A DNA stretch of 64,000 bases from Pseudomonas mandelii (GCF_024138395.1 NZ_JAMYDU010000022.1:19744-83743); one strand, 5' to 3'; positions 7,722 through 16,784 are shown, counted from the stretch's first letter. Notes: generated by a model not told the origin, from the letters alone. Numbers and translations: made by a program.

Positions 7722-8996
7722 ATGCAGCAAGAGTTCAACGATCCGCTCTGGCGCACAGTGCTGTCGGGTGCGCAGATGCTGTTCGTGGCCTTTGGCGCGC
7801 TGGTGTTGATGCCGTTGATTACCGGCCTCGACCCCAACGTGGCGCTGTTCACCGCAGGCCTTGGGACGATTCTGTTCCAGATCGTCACCGGGCGTCAGGT
7901 GCCGGTGTTCCTCGCCTCGAGCTTTGCCTTCATCACGCCGATCATTCTCGCCAAGGGCCAGTTTGGCCTGGCGGCGACCATGGGCGGTGTGATGGCAGCG
8001 GGTTTCGTTTACACCTTCCTCGGTCTTGCCGTGAAGATCAAAGGCACCGGGTTCATCGACCGCCTGCTGCCGCCGGTGGTGATTGGCCCAGTGATCATCT
8101 CCATCGGCCTGGCCATGGCGCCGATCGCCGCGAATATGGCGATGGGCAAGGCCGGCGATGGCACGGAGCTGATTGCTTACCAGACAGCGATGTTGATCTC
8201 GATGCCGGCACTGCTGACCACTTTGATCGTCGCGGTGTTCGGCAAAGGCATTTTCCGCCTGGTGCCGATCATCTCCGGCGTGCTGGTCGGTTTTGCCATG
8301 GCGTTCTATTTCGGAGTGGTCGACACCGCGAAGATTGCCGCTGCACCGTGGTTCGCGATTCCACAGTTCACGGCTCCGGAATTCAACTGGCAGGCGATTC
8401 TGTTCATCGTTCCGGTAGCCCTCGCGCCAGCGATCGAGCATATCGGCGGCGTAATCGCGGTCGGTAGCGTGACCGGTCGCGATTACCTGAAAAAGCCCGG
8501 CCTGCACCGCACCCTGCTCGGCGATGGCATTGCCACCACCGCAGCCGGCCTGTTTGGCGGCCCGCCCAACACCACCTACGCCGAAGTGACCGGCGCGGTG
8601 ATGCTGACGAAAAACTACAACCCGAAAATCATGACCTGGGCGGCGATCTTTGCGATCAGCCTGGCGTTCATCGGCAAGTTCGGCGCCCTGCTACAAAGCA
8701 TCCCGGTGCCGGTGATGGGCGGGATTCTTTGCCTGTTGTTCGGTTCGATTGCTGCGGTGGGGATGAACACAATGATTCGCCACAAGATCGACTTGGGCGA
8801 AGCACGCAATCTGGTGATTGTCTCGGTGACGCTGGTGTTCGGGATTGGCGGCGTACTGGTCGGCACCGGTACCGGCCCGGACGATTTCGGCCTCAAAGGC
8901 ATCGCGCTGTGCGCGGTGGTGGCGATTGCGCTGAACCTGTTGCTGCCAGGCCATGACAGCTGGAAGCATAAGCAGGCGCAAGAGCCATTGTTGTAA
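7722..8996 (+). CDS. uraA: Uracil permease (NCS2 family)
   Basis: A 424-residue inner-membrane transporter of the nucleobase-cation symport 2 family with about 12-14 hydrophobic segments. Family marks include the F-A-S-S-F-A-type segment (F-L-A-S-S-F-A-F-I-T-P) early on and the loop G-L-F-G-G-P-P-N-T-T-Y-A-E near residue 275, where UraA binds the base through a conserved Glu. Start at 7722 with AAGGA upstream, 2 bases after upp. Uracil-proton symport is the expected activity; close relatives carry xanthine or urate, but the upp linkage favours uracil. Confidence 0.94.
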   Translation: MQQEFNDPLWRTVLSGAQMLFVAFGALVLMPLITGLDPNVALFTAGLGTILFQIVTGRQVPVFLASSFAFITPIILAKGQFGLAATMGGVMAAGFVYTFLGLAVKIKGTGFIDRLLPPVVIGPVIISIGLAMAPIAANMAMGKAGDGTELIAYQTAMLISMPALLTTLIVAVFGKGIFRLVPIISGVLVGFAMAFYFGVVDTAKIAAAPWFAIPQFTAPEFNWQAILFIVPVALAPAIEHIGGVIAVGSVTGRDYLKKPGLHRTLLGDGIATTAAGLFGGPPNTTYAEVTGAVMLTKNYNPKIMTWAAIFAISLAFIGKFGALLQSIPVPVMGGILCLLFGSIAAVGMNTMIRHKIDLGEARNLVIVSVTLVFGIGGVLVGTGTGPDDFGLKGIALCAVVAIALNLLLPGHDSWKHKQAQEPLL

Positions 8997-9013
8997 GCCA
9001 GCCTCAAGAATGC

Positions 9014-9206
9014 CTTCGCGGGCAAGCCTCACTCCTACAGGTTCTGTGTCGATCAATGAGACGACGTATGATCGTTCCCACGCTCTGCGTGGGAATGCAG
9101 CCCGTGACGCTCCGCGTCACTGGACGCGGAGCGTCCCCAGAGGCATTCCCACGCAGAGCGTGGGAACGATCACGTATTTCTGTAGGAGCGAGGCTTGCCC
9201 GCGAAG
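9014..9206. repeat. Nested palindrome: REP pair enclosing a second inverted repeat
   Basis: The outer arms are REP units of the 'gcgggcaagcc' family (9014-9040 and 9181-9206). Inside them lies a different inverted repeat of about 29 bases (9070-9098 and 9143-9171, gatcgttcccacgctctgcg and its complement), and inside that a third short palindrome rich in gacgcggagcgtc. The whole piece folds as one cruciform-like structure between convergent uraA and hemH. Confidence 0.85.
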
Positions 9207-9217
9207 CTTTTGAAGAT

Positions 9218-10243
9218 TTACAACGCCAACGGCGCCCTTTCGCATAATACGTTCAACGCCTTGGCCCACTGCGGATCCTCGTTGAGGCACGGCACCAGCA
9301 CCAACTCCTCCCCTCCCGCTTCGCGGAATTGCTCCCTCCCCCGATCACCAATCTCTTCCAGGGTTTCGATGCAATCGGCGACGAATGCCGGGCACATCAC
9401 CAGGACTTTCTTCACGCCGCTTTTGGCCAACTCATCGAGGCGCGCTTCGGTGTAGGGTTCGATCCACTTGGCTCGCCCCAGACGCGACTGGAACGACACC
9501 GACCATTTGCCATCCGGCAGGCCCAGAAGCCGGGCAAACTCTGACGCAGTGCGCAGGCATTGAGCGCGGTAGCAGGTGGCTAATACTTCCGATGACGCGT
9601 TCTGACAGCAATTATCGCTTTTAAAGCAATGGTGACCAGTGGGGTCGATCTTGGTGAGGTGCCGTTCCGGCAAACCATGAAAGCTCAGCAACAGATGATC
9701 GTAATCCTGTTGCAAATGAGGCTTGGCACTGGCCACCAATGCATCGAGGTATTCCGGCTGATCGTAGAACGGCTGGAGAATCGAGAACTGCACGTCGAGT
9801 TTCTTCTCCCGCACCACCCGCTTGGCTTCTTCGATCACCGTGGTCACGGTGCTGTCGGCGAACTGCGGATAGAGCGGCGCCAAGGTAACTTTCTTGTGCC
9901 CCTGGGCGGCCAGCCGCACCAGAGCCGATTCAATCGATGGCTCTCCGTAACGCATCGCCAGCTCAACAGGCCCGTGGGTCCATTCCCGGGTCATGGCCTG
10001 TTGCAGACGACGGCTGAGCACCACCAGTGGCGAGCCATCCGCCCACCAGATCGATGCGTAAGCGTGGGCCGATTGCTCCGGGCGCTTGATCAGAATCAAT
10101 GACACCAGCAAACGTCGCACCGGCCACGGCAGGTCGATCACATACGGGTCCATCAGAAATTGATTGAGGTAGCTGCGCACATCCGCCACCGAGGTGGAAG
10201 CAGGTGAACCCAGGTTGACCAGAAGCAACACGTGATCGGTCAT
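9218..10243 (-). CDS. hemH: Ferrochelatase
   Basis: A 341-residue enzyme that inserts ferrous iron into protoporphyrin IX, the last step of haem synthesis. The family signature L-S-F-H-G-L-P-x-R-H is near residue 190 and supplies the catalytic His; the N-terminal L-V-N-L-G-S-P is also typical. Length is normal. It lies 8 bases downstream of the TIGR01777 epimerase gene and is probably cotranscribed with it. hemA also lies in this window, in another operon. Confidence 0.96.
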   Translation of the reverse strand: MTDHVLLLVNLGSPASTSVADVRSYLNQFLMDPYVIDLPWPVRRLLVSLILIKRPEQSAHAYASIWWADGSPLVVLSRRLQQAMTREWTHGPVELAMRYGEPSIESALVRLAAQGHKKVTLAPLYPQFADSTVTTVIEEAKRVVREKKLDVQFSILQPFYDQPEYLDALVASAKPHLQQDYDHLLLSFHGLPERHLTKIDPTGHHCFKSDNCCQNASSEVLATCYRAQCLRTASEFARLLGLPDGKWSVSFQSRLGRAKWIEPYTEARLDELAKSGVKKVLVMCPAFVADCIETLEEIGDRGREQFREAGGEELVLVPCLNEDPQWAKALNVLCERAPLAL

Positions 10244-10251
10244 GCAACGTC

Positions 10252-11160
10252 CTATTTCTTAAGGCGGCTGGACAAATCGTCCAACGCCGCGCGCAAATCA
10301 GTGAACTGGAAAGTGAAGCCCGCTTCCAGCAAGCGAGCCGGCATGACCTTCTGGCCACCCAGCAACAACAATGACAATTCGCCCAGGCACACCTTCAACA
10401 CCAGAGTCGGCATCGGCATGAACGCCGGACGATGCAACACGCTACCCAACGTTTGGGCAAATTCACGATTGCGCACCGGTTTGGGCCCGCAGGCATTATA
10501 TGGACCGCTGGCCTCATTGCGATGCAGAAGAAAATCGATCAGGGCGATTTGATCCTTGATATGAATCCACGACATCCACTGCCGACCATTGCCCAGCGGC
10601 CCGCCCAGCCCCAGCTTGAACGGCAACAGCAGCCGCGACAAAAAGCCGCCCTCGGCGGACAGCACCAACCCGGTACGAATGAGGATCACGCGAATACCCA
10701 AGGCTTCGGCGCGCTGCGCGGTTTCTTCCCAGGCGACGCACAACTGGCTGGCGAAATCATCGATGACCGGTGGCGATTCTTCGGTCAACTCCCGCTCGCC
10801 ACCGTCGCCATACCAACCGATCGCGGAGCCAGAAATTAATACCTGCGGTTTTTGCTCGCGGCTTTCGAGCCAGGCCAGCAGGGTTTCGGTCAGGGTGATC
10901 CGGCTGCTCCACAGCAACGCCTTGCGTTTGTGCGTCCAGAGCCGATCGGCAATCGGTGCCCCCGCGAGATTGATAATGGCATCCACCGGTTCTTGACCCA
11001 GGTCCTCAAGCCGTGCGATTCCACGTACCTGTGTGCCACAGACTTGGGCGACTTTGGCAGGCGTGCGACTCCACACCGTCAGGTGATGCCCTTGGCTCAA
11101 CCAGTGTCGGCAGAGTTGACGTCCTATCAAACCAGTACCGCCGGTCAGCAATATGTGCAT
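10252..11160 (-). CDS. TIGR01777-family epimerase/SDR (PA4656-like)
   Basis: A 302-residue extended-SDR protein with the nucleotide-binding T-G-G-T-G-L-I-G at residues 6-13 and a C-terminal DUF1731 domain. The YfcH/SulA-like family is widespread but its substrate is not known; it is often called a nucleoside-diphosphate-sugar epimerase by fold only. Located directly upstream of hemH with an 8-base gap, an arrangement I recall from P. aeruginosa (PA4656-hemH). Its promoter region lies back to back with that of the renalase-like gene. Confidence 0.88.
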   Translation of the reverse strand: MHILLTGGTGLIGRQLCRHWLSQGHHLTVWSRTPAKVAQVCGTQVRGIARLEDLGQEPVDAIINLAGAPIADRLWTHKRKALLWSSRITLTETLLAWLESREQKPQVLISGSAIGWYGDGGERELTEESPPVIDDFASQLCVAWEETAQRAEALGIRVILIRTGLVLSAEGGFLSRLLLPFKLGLGGPLGNGRQWMSWIHIKDQIALIDFLLHRNEASGPYNACGPKPVRNREFAQTLGSVLHRPAFMPMPTLVLKVCLGELSLLLLGGQKVMPARLLEAGFTFQFTDLRAALDDLSSRLKK

Positions 11161-11285
11161 GACATCTTCCTCGCGTGGCGTTTTACCCGCATCACTAGTC
11201 TATTTTTATAAGCAGGGAGCTTTAGTATCGGACAGGCTCTGTGCTTAACAATAGGCCAAGCCGCCAGAACGAGAACGCTAAAAGT

Positions 11286-11336
11286 TATACCAAAAAACAA
11301 TATTGTACAGGTTTGAACCACGGCGTAGTCTGTACA
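11286..11336 (+). promoter_or_regulatory. Promoter with LitR/PplR-type operator before the renalase-like gene
   Basis: TATACC (11286-11291), 12 bases, TGTACA (11304-11309) fits T(G/A)TACA-N12-TGTA(C/T)A, the class II LitR site I recall, with one mismatch. TTGTAC at 11303-11308 can act as -35 with TAGTCT at 11326-11331 (17-base spacer), so a bound repressor would cover the -35. A third TGTACA half-site is at 11331-11336. Same signals stand before the 12498 operon. Confidence 0.65.
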
Positions 11337-11356
11337 GACAGGTAAACGAGGCCCCT

Positions 11357-12343
11357 ATGACTGTACCTATCGCAATCATCGGCACCGGCATCGCCGGACT
11401 CTCAGCCGCCCAGGCTCTGACGGAGGCCGGGCATGTCGTGCAACTTTTCGATAAAAGCCGCGGCAGTGGCGGACGCATGTCGAGCAAGCGCAGCGATGCG
11501 GGTGCTCTGGACATGGGCGCGCAATATTTCACTGCTCGCGATCGCCGCTTCGTCACCGAAGTCCAGCGCTGGCAAGCCAACGACTGGGTCGCCGTATGGA
11601 CGCCGCAGCTCTATACCTTCCACGGCGGCCAGCTCAGACCCTCGCCGGATGAACAGACTCGCTGGGTCGGCACGCCACGCATGAGCGCGATCACGCGCGG
11701 CTTGCTCGGTGATCTGGAAGCGCATTTCGCCTGCCGCATCACCGAGGTCTATCGCGGTGAAGAGCACTGGCATCTGCAAGATGCCGAAGGCTTTACCCAT
11801 GGTCCGTTCAGCCATGTCGTCATCGCCACGCCCGCCCCGCAGGCGACCGCGCTGCTGGCGACTGCGCCGAAGCTCGCCGGGGCCGCTGCCGGGGTAAAAA
11901 TGGAACCCACCTGGGCCGTCGCGCTGGCGTTCGACACACCGCTGGAAACCCCCATCGAAGGCTGCTTCGTACAGGACAGTCCTCTCGACTGGCTGGCGCG
12001 CAACCGCAGCAAACCGGGGCGCGACACCACCCTCGACACTTGGGTGCTGCACGCCACCAGTGCCTGGAGCCGGCAGCATATCGACCTGCCCAAGGAAGCC
12101 GTGATCGAGCAATTGCACGGGGCCTTTGCCGAACTGCTGCACGACGCCATGCCTGCTCCGACCTTCAGCCTCGCTCACCGCTGGCTGTATGCCCGGCCGG
12201 CCAGCAGCCATGAATGGGGTGCCTTGGCCGATGCCGATCTGGGCCTGTATGTGTGCGGTGACTGGTGCCTGTCCGGCCGTGTCGAAGGTGCCTGGCTCAG
12301 TGGTCAGGAAGCAGCCCGCCGGCTGCACGAACACTTGCAGTGA
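11357..12343 (+). CDS. Renalase-like FAD-dependent oxidoreductase
   Basis: A 328-residue flavoprotein with the Rossmann A-I-I-G-T-G-I-A-G motif (residues 6-14) followed by the G-S-G-G-R-M segment near residue 37, and a C-terminal L-Y-V-C-G-D-W-C flavin-contact motif. This is the small NAD(P)/FAD-dependent family that includes bacterial renalase, which oxidises wrongly reduced 2- or 6-dihydro-NAD(P) isomers. The substrate here is inferred from family only. GAGG precedes the start. The promoter carries the same TGTACA sites as the photolyase operon next door, so it is likely light- or LitR-controlled. Confidence 0.82.
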   Translation: MTVPIAIIGTGIAGLSAAQALTEAGHVVQLFDKSRGSGGRMSSKRSDAGALDMGAQYFTARDRRFVTEVQRWQANDWVAVWTPQLYTFHGGQLRPSPDEQTRWVGTPRMSAITRGLLGDLEAHFACRITEVYRGEEHWHLQDAEGFTHGPFSHVVIATPAPQATALLATAPKLAGAAAGVKMEPTWAVALAFDTPLETPIEGCFVQDSPLDWLARNRSKPGRDTTLDTWVLHATSAWSRQHIDLPKEAVIEQLHGAFAELLHDAMPAPTFSLAHRWLYARPASSHEWGALADADLGLYVCGDWCLSGRVEGAWLSGQEAARRLHEHLQ

Positions 12344-12401
12344 ACTGAATCAAGTCCAGCCCATCGCTGCTGTCGACATAGGCAGCAGCCCCGCAAAAAC
12401 C

Positions 12402-12475
12402 TATACAAAAAATTTGACTTGTACACCTTTGAATCTATGATGAAGTCATGTTGTACAGACCTAATAATCTGTACA
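12402..12475 (+). promoter_or_regulatory. Promoter with two LitR/PplR-type operators
   Basis: Site 1: TATACA (12402-12407), N12, TGTACA (12420-12425). Site 2: TGTACA (12452-12457), N12, TGTACA (12470-12475). Both fit the class II LitR consensus exactly as I remember it. A good sigma-70 promoter lies between: TTGACT (12414-12419), 16 bases, TATGAT (12436-12441). Site 1 covers the -35 and site 2 covers the transcription start, the layout of a repressor. Confidence 0.8.
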
Positions 12476-12497
12476 GGTCTGGATCCGAGGCGCTCCG

Positions 12498-13457
12498 ATG
12501 CCCCCTACAGCCATGAAACCGAAAATCGTCATCAGCGCCTGCCTGATGGGAGCCGAAGTGCGTTACAACGGCGGGCACAAGGCATCACCTCTGTGCAGCC
12601 GCATCCTTTCTGATTATTTCGATTTCGTCCCGGTGTGCCCGGAAGTCGCCATTGGCCTGGGTATCCCTCGCGAACCAATCCGTCTGGTCGGCAACCCGGC
12701 ACATCCGCAGGCTGTCGGCACTGTCCACCCAGAGATCAACGTCACCCGGCCGCTGGCCGAGTACGGTCAAAAAATGGCGCTGGAGTTGGGCGACATCTGC
12801 GGCTATATCTTCATGCAGAAATCCCCTTCGTGCGGGCTGGAACGGGTCAAGGTCTACCACGCCAACGGCGCGCCAGTGGACGGCGGTAGCCGTGGTGTCT
12901 ACGCCCAAGCCTTCTGTGCATTGCATCCTGATTTACCGGTGGAAGAAGACGGCCGCCTCAACGACCCGGTGCTGCGGGAAAACTTCCTCACCCGCGTGTT
13001 CGCCTACAGCGCCTGGCAGCAGTTGCTGCAAACAGGCCTGACCCGGCGCGCCCTCACTGACTTTCACTCGCGCTACAAATACCTGCTGATGGCCCACAAC
13101 CCGGTGCAATACAAAACCCTGGGCAACTTGTTGGGCAACATGGGGCAAACCGATCCGCAAGTGCTCGGCCCGCGCTATTTCAGCGAGCTGATGGCGGCCC
13201 TGAAAAAATGCGCTACACGCCGCACCCACACCAACGTGCTGCAGCACCTCAGTGGCTATCTCAAACAGGCCATCAGCCGTGAAGACAAACAGGAAGTGCA
13301 GCACATCATCGGCCAATACCACCGAGGCATCGTGCCGCTGGTGGTGCCACTGATGCTGCTCAAACACTACTTTCGCCAACACCCGGATCCATACATTGCG
13401 CAACAGGTTTACCTGCAACCGCACCCGGAAAACCTCAGCCTGCGAAACGCGATTTAA
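12498..13457 (+). CDS. DUF523-DUF1722 two-domain protein (PA4658-like)
   Basis: A 319-residue fusion. The N-terminal DUF523 part (residues 8-160) has the conserved I-S-A-C-L-M-G-x-x-V-R-Y-N-G-G-H-K, C-P-E-V and K-S-P-S-C-G segments, whose cysteines suggest a metal or Fe-S site. The C-terminal DUF1722 part (about 190-310) has Y-K-Y-L-L-M-A-H. This fusion commonly sits with photolyase genes, and a role in light or DNA-damage response has been guessed but not shown. First gene of the four-gene operon; GAGG upstream. The MerR gene overlaps its stop by 1 base. Confidence 0.85.
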   Translation: MPPTAMKPKIVISACLMGAEVRYNGGHKASPLCSRILSDYFDFVPVCPEVAIGLGIPREPIRLVGNPAHPQAVGTVHPEINVTRPLAEYGQKMALELGDICGYIFMQKSPSCGLERVKVYHANGAPVDGGSRGVYAQAFCALHPDLPVEEDGRLNDPVLRENFLTRVFAYSAWQQLLQTGLTRRALTDFHSRYKYLLMAHNPVQYKTLGNLLGNMGQTDPQVLGPRYFSELMAALKKCATRRTHTNVLQHLSGYLKQAISREDKQEVQHIIGQYHRGIVPLVVPLMLLKHYFRQHPDPYIAQQVYLQPHPENLSLRNAI

Positions 13458-14398
13458 TGAAAAATCCACCGGATACCAGCGCCAGCGAAGACCTCGGCAC
13501 CGACTTCAAGAAGGCCCTGGACGCTGGTTGGCTGCCCATTCGTGAAGTGTCCCGGCAGACCGGGGTCAACGCCGTCACCTTACGCGCCTGGGAACGCCGC
13601 TATGGGCTGATCGTGCCTCAGCGTACGCCCAAGGGGCATCGGCTGTTCTGTGCCGAACACGTGCAACGGATCCTGACGATCCTTACCTGGCTTAATCGCG
13701 GCGTGGCTGTCAGCCAGGTCAAACAATTGCTCGACACGCCTCAGGGGCTTACCGACCCCGTCGGGAACGATTGGCTGGTGCTGCGCCAGACATTGCTGCA
13801 AGCAGTCACGCAGCTGGCTGAACGCACCCTCGATGACACGGTGAATCAGGCGATGGCGCTGTATCCGCCACGCACCTTGTGTGAACGATTGTTGATGCCG
13901 TTGCTGGCGGAACTGGAACAACGCTGGCAAGGCCAGTTCGGCGCGCAAATGGAGCGGGTGTTTGTTTATTCCTGGTTGCGCAGCAAATTCGGCGCGAGGA
14001 TCTACCATAACAACCGTCAGTTACGCACCGCGCCGCTGTTGCTGATCAATCACTCGGACCTGCCGCTGGAGCCTTATCTGTGGCTCACCGCCTGGCTGAT
14101 CAGCAGCGTCGATTGCCCGGTGGAAGTCTTCGACTGGCCGCTCCCCGCTGGCGAACTTGCGCTGGCGGTCGATCACCTGCAAGCCCGCGGCGTACTGCTG
14201 TATTCCAGCAAAGCCATGAATCTTTCGCATCTGACGAAACTTTTGAATGGCGTCAGCTGCCCAAAAATGATTGCCGGATCAACGGTGTGCATTCACCACA
14301 CCGAATTGTCCGCAAGAACCACCGCCATTGCTGACTTGTCCCTGGCCGAAGACCCGTTGTCGGCCCATCAGGGCCTGATTCAGCGCGGGCTCATTTAA
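13457..14398 (+). CDS. MerR-family regulator, LitR/PplR class (PA4659-like)
   Basis: A 313-residue regulator. A MerR helix-turn-helix spans residues 25-65 (I-R-E-V-S-R-Q-T-G-V-N-A-V-T-L-R-A-W-E-R-R-Y), followed by a helical linker and a C-terminal domain shaped like the CarH/LitR B12-binding region. The cobalamin signatures are degenerate: there is no E/D-x-H-x-x-G, and the W-x(n)-E-H motif reads W...M-E-R. This fits class II LitR proteins, which I recall sense light through a separate LOV protein and not B12. Probably represses its own operon and the renalase-like gene through the TGTACA sites. Confidence 0.87.
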   Translation: MKNPPDTSASEDLGTDFKKALDAGWLPIREVSRQTGVNAVTLRAWERRYGLIVPQRTPKGHRLFCAEHVQRILTILTWLNRGVAVSQVKQLLDTPQGLTDPVGNDWLVLRQTLLQAVTQLAERTLDDTVNQAMALYPPRTLCERLLMPLLAELEQRWQGQFGAQMERVFVYSWLRSKFGARIYHNNRQLRTAPLLLINHSDLPLEPYLWLTAWLISSVDCPVEVFDWPLPAGELALAVDHLQARGVLLYSSKAMNLSHLTKLLNGVSCPKMIAGSTVCIHHTELSARTTAIADLSLAEDPLSAHQGLIQRGLI

Positions 14399-14432
14399 TG
14401 GCGTTTTTTTAATGGATCGCGCGGATACCACC

Positions 14433-15881
14433 ATGCAATTGATCTGGCTGCGCAGCGACTTGCGTCTACACGACAACACCGCCCTCTCGGCCGCCGCAGC
14501 CCGCGGCCCGAGTATGGCGGTGTATTTGCTGAGTCCGCAGCAATGGCTGGCCCATGACGACGCGCCGTGCAAAGTGGATTTCTGGCTGCGCAACCTTACC
14601 GAGTTACGCCATGCGCTGGACGCCCTGAACATCCCGCTGCTGATTCGCAAGGCGTCCCGCTGGGATGAAGCACCCAAGGTGCTGCTCGAGCTGTGCCAGC
14701 AATTGAAGATCAACGCAGTGCACGTCAACGAGGAATACGGCATTCATGAAACCCGTCGGGATGCCGCGGTGGCCCAAGCCCTGAAAGCCCAAGGCATCGA
14801 CTTTTACAGCTACCTCGATCAACTGCTGTTCAAGCCCGGCACCGTGCTGACCAGAACCGGCACCTATTTCCAGGTCTTCAGCCAGTTTCGCAAGGTCTGT
14901 TATGAACGCTTGCATGCCTCATTACCGAGACTGGTTACCGCCCCCGCCATCCAGGCTCTGCTGGGTATCGCCAGCGACGAACCGCCCTCTCGTGTCGAGG
15001 GTTTCGACACGCCCAGCGACAGTTTGCGTGCTCTCTGGCCGGCCGGCGAAACCGAAGCCCGACGCCGCCTCGAGACCTTTACCGACGCTCAGATCGACTA
15101 TTACCACAGCGAGCGCGATTTCCCGGCCAAACCCGGCACAAGCCGGCTCTCGGCCTATTTGACCGCCGGGGTCATCTCTCCTCGTCAGTGTCTGCACGCT
15201 GCGTTGCGAAGCAATCAGGGGGAGTTCGAAAGCGGCAAGGTCGGTGCGGTCACCTGGATCAACGAATTGCTGTGGCGCGAATTCTACAAACACATTCTGG
15301 TGGGCTACCCACGGGTCTCCCGGCACCGCGCCTTTCGCCCGGAAACCGAAGCCTTGGCCTGGCGTGATGCCCCCGAAGACCTCCAGGCCTGGCAACAAGG
15401 CCGTACCGGCCTGCCGATTATCGATGCCGCCATGCGTCAATTGCTGGAAACCGGCTGGATGCACAACCGCTTGCGCATGGTCGTGGCAATGTTCCTGACC
15501 AAAAACCTGTTGATCGACTGGCGTGAAGGCGAGCGTTTTTTCATGCGGCATCTGATTGACGGCGATCTGGCGGCGAACAATGGTGGCTGGCAGTGGAGTT
15601 CGTCCACCGGTACCGATTCGGCGCCCTTTTTCCGGATTTTCAACCCACTGAGCCAGTCGGAAAAATTCGACGCCGAAGGGGTTTTCATCAAGCATTGGTT
15701 GCCCCAGATCAACGAAATGAGTAAAAAAGACCTGCACAATCGCGCGAGACTCGGCGGATTATTCGGTGTGACGGATTATCCATCGCCTATCGTCAACCTG
15801 AGCACTTCCCGCGAACGGGCCTTGGCCGCGTTCAAGAACCTGCCATCCCGACAGGGTTTATCACCACCGGAATTAAATTGA
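14433..15881 (+). CDS. phr: Deoxyribodipyrimidine photolyase (CPD class I)
   Basis: A 482-residue (from 14433) light-driven repair enzyme that splits cyclobutane pyrimidine dimers. The N-terminal antenna domain starts M-Q-L-I-W-L-R-S-D-L-R-L-H-D-N; the FAD domain carries G-R-T-G-L-P-I-I-D-A-A-M-R-Q-L and the D-G-D-L-A-A-N-N-G-G-W-Q-W motif near residue 375. An upstream ATG at 14412 would add seven residues; 14433 is chosen because the family begins at that Met. Third gene of the LitR-type operon, so probably induced by blue light. Confidence 0.95.
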   Translation: MQLIWLRSDLRLHDNTALSAAAARGPSMAVYLLSPQQWLAHDDAPCKVDFWLRNLTELRHALDALNIPLLIRKASRWDEAPKVLLELCQQLKINAVHVNEEYGIHETRRDAAVAQALKAQGIDFYSYLDQLLFKPGTVLTRTGTYFQVFSQFRKVCYERLHASLPRLVTAPAIQALLGIASDEPPSRVEGFDTPSDSLRALWPAGETEARRRLETFTDAQIDYYHSERDFPAKPGTSRLSAYLTAGVISPRQCLHAALRSNQGEFESGKVGAVTWINELLWREFYKHILVGYPRVSRHRAFRPETEALAWRDAPEDLQAWQQGRTGLPIIDAAMRQLLETGWMHNRLRMVVAMFLTKNLLIDWREGERFFMRHLIDGDLAANNGGWQWSSSTGTDSAPFFRIFNPLSQSEKFDAEGVFIKHWLPQINEMSKKDLHNRARLGGLFGVTDYPSPIVNLSTSRERALAAFKNLPSRQGLSPPELN

Positions 15882-15947
15882 TGCCGCCGCATTGCATTAT
15901 AAATACGGTGTTGAGCCGGAAATTATCTGGTTAAAAAGGGAATTGGG

Positions 15948-16724
15948 ATGAGTCGTACACCTCCAAGGCGATACTGGTTGACCGGTGCCAGCAACGGTAT
16001 TGGTGCCGCGCTGGCCGAAGAAATACTGAAAACCGGTGCCCACCTGGCCGCAAGCTCCCGCTCATTGGCGCCATTGAAAGCCCTGTCTCAGCGTTATCCC
16101 GGACAAGTGCTGGTGGTCGCGGGTGATTTGACCAATGGCCAACGGGTGCGCGAAATCGGCGAGCAGATTGCCGAGCAATGGGGTTCTCTGGACACCATGA
16201 TCCTCAACGCGGGCACCTGCGAATACGTCGATGCCAGTCAGTTCGACTCGTCAATCATCGAACACATCGTGCGTACCAACCTGCTTGCCAGCAGCTATTG
16301 CATCGAAGCTGCCCGGCCCCTGCTGCAGGCGGGCACTGCGCCGCATCTGGTGGGCATGGCCAGCTCGGTAACTTACCTGCCCCTGCCACGGGCCGAAGGC
16401 TATGGCGATGCAAAGCCCGGGTTGCGTCATTTATTTGAATCCTTGCGCATCGATGTGGCGCCGCAAAACATCGAAATGACCATAGTCAGCCCAGGACTTA
16501 CCGATATCCCCTTGAGCAAAGACGTTCCAGAACACCTCGACTGGTCGGCGGATAAAACGGCGCGATACCTCTTCGACCTGCTCAAACATCGGCCACTGGA
16601 ACTCCCCTTACCGGAACTGCTCATGCCTGTCCTTTGGCCTCTGCCGCAAAAGTCCGGCCAGACGGGACTGAAAATCGGCAAGCACATGGAGCGAAACAAT
16701 CCGCCGATCGAGGATCTGCCGTAA
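15948..16724 (+). CDS. Short-chain dehydrogenase/reductase
   Basis: A 258-residue classical SDR: cofactor motif T-G-A-S-N-G-I-G at residues 13-20, N-A-G near residue 88, catalytic Ser in M-A-S-S-V-T and Y-x-x-x-K as Y-G-D-A-K. The spacing between Ser and Tyr is normal. Substrate unknown. It follows phr by 66 bases with AAAGGGA before the start and is probably the last gene of the light-responsive operon; pseudomonads often keep an SDR at this place. Confidence 0.85.
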   Translation: MSRTPPRRYWLTGASNGIGAALAEEILKTGAHLAASSRSLAPLKALSQRYPGQVLVVAGDLTNGQRVREIGEQIAEQWGSLDTMILNAGTCEYVDASQFDSSIIEHIVRTNLLASSYCIEAARPLLQAGTAPHLVGMASSVTYLPLPRAEGYGDAKPGLRHLFESLRIDVAPQNIEMTIVSPGLTDIPLSKDVPEHLDWSADKTARYLFDLLKHRPLELPLPELLMPVLWPLPQKSGQTGLKIGKHMERNNPPIEDLP

Positions 16725-16784
16725 AGCCTGAGCGTCCGTCAGGCCTTTCACACAGCGCGGGTCGACTGCCTTACACTGCGCGCC

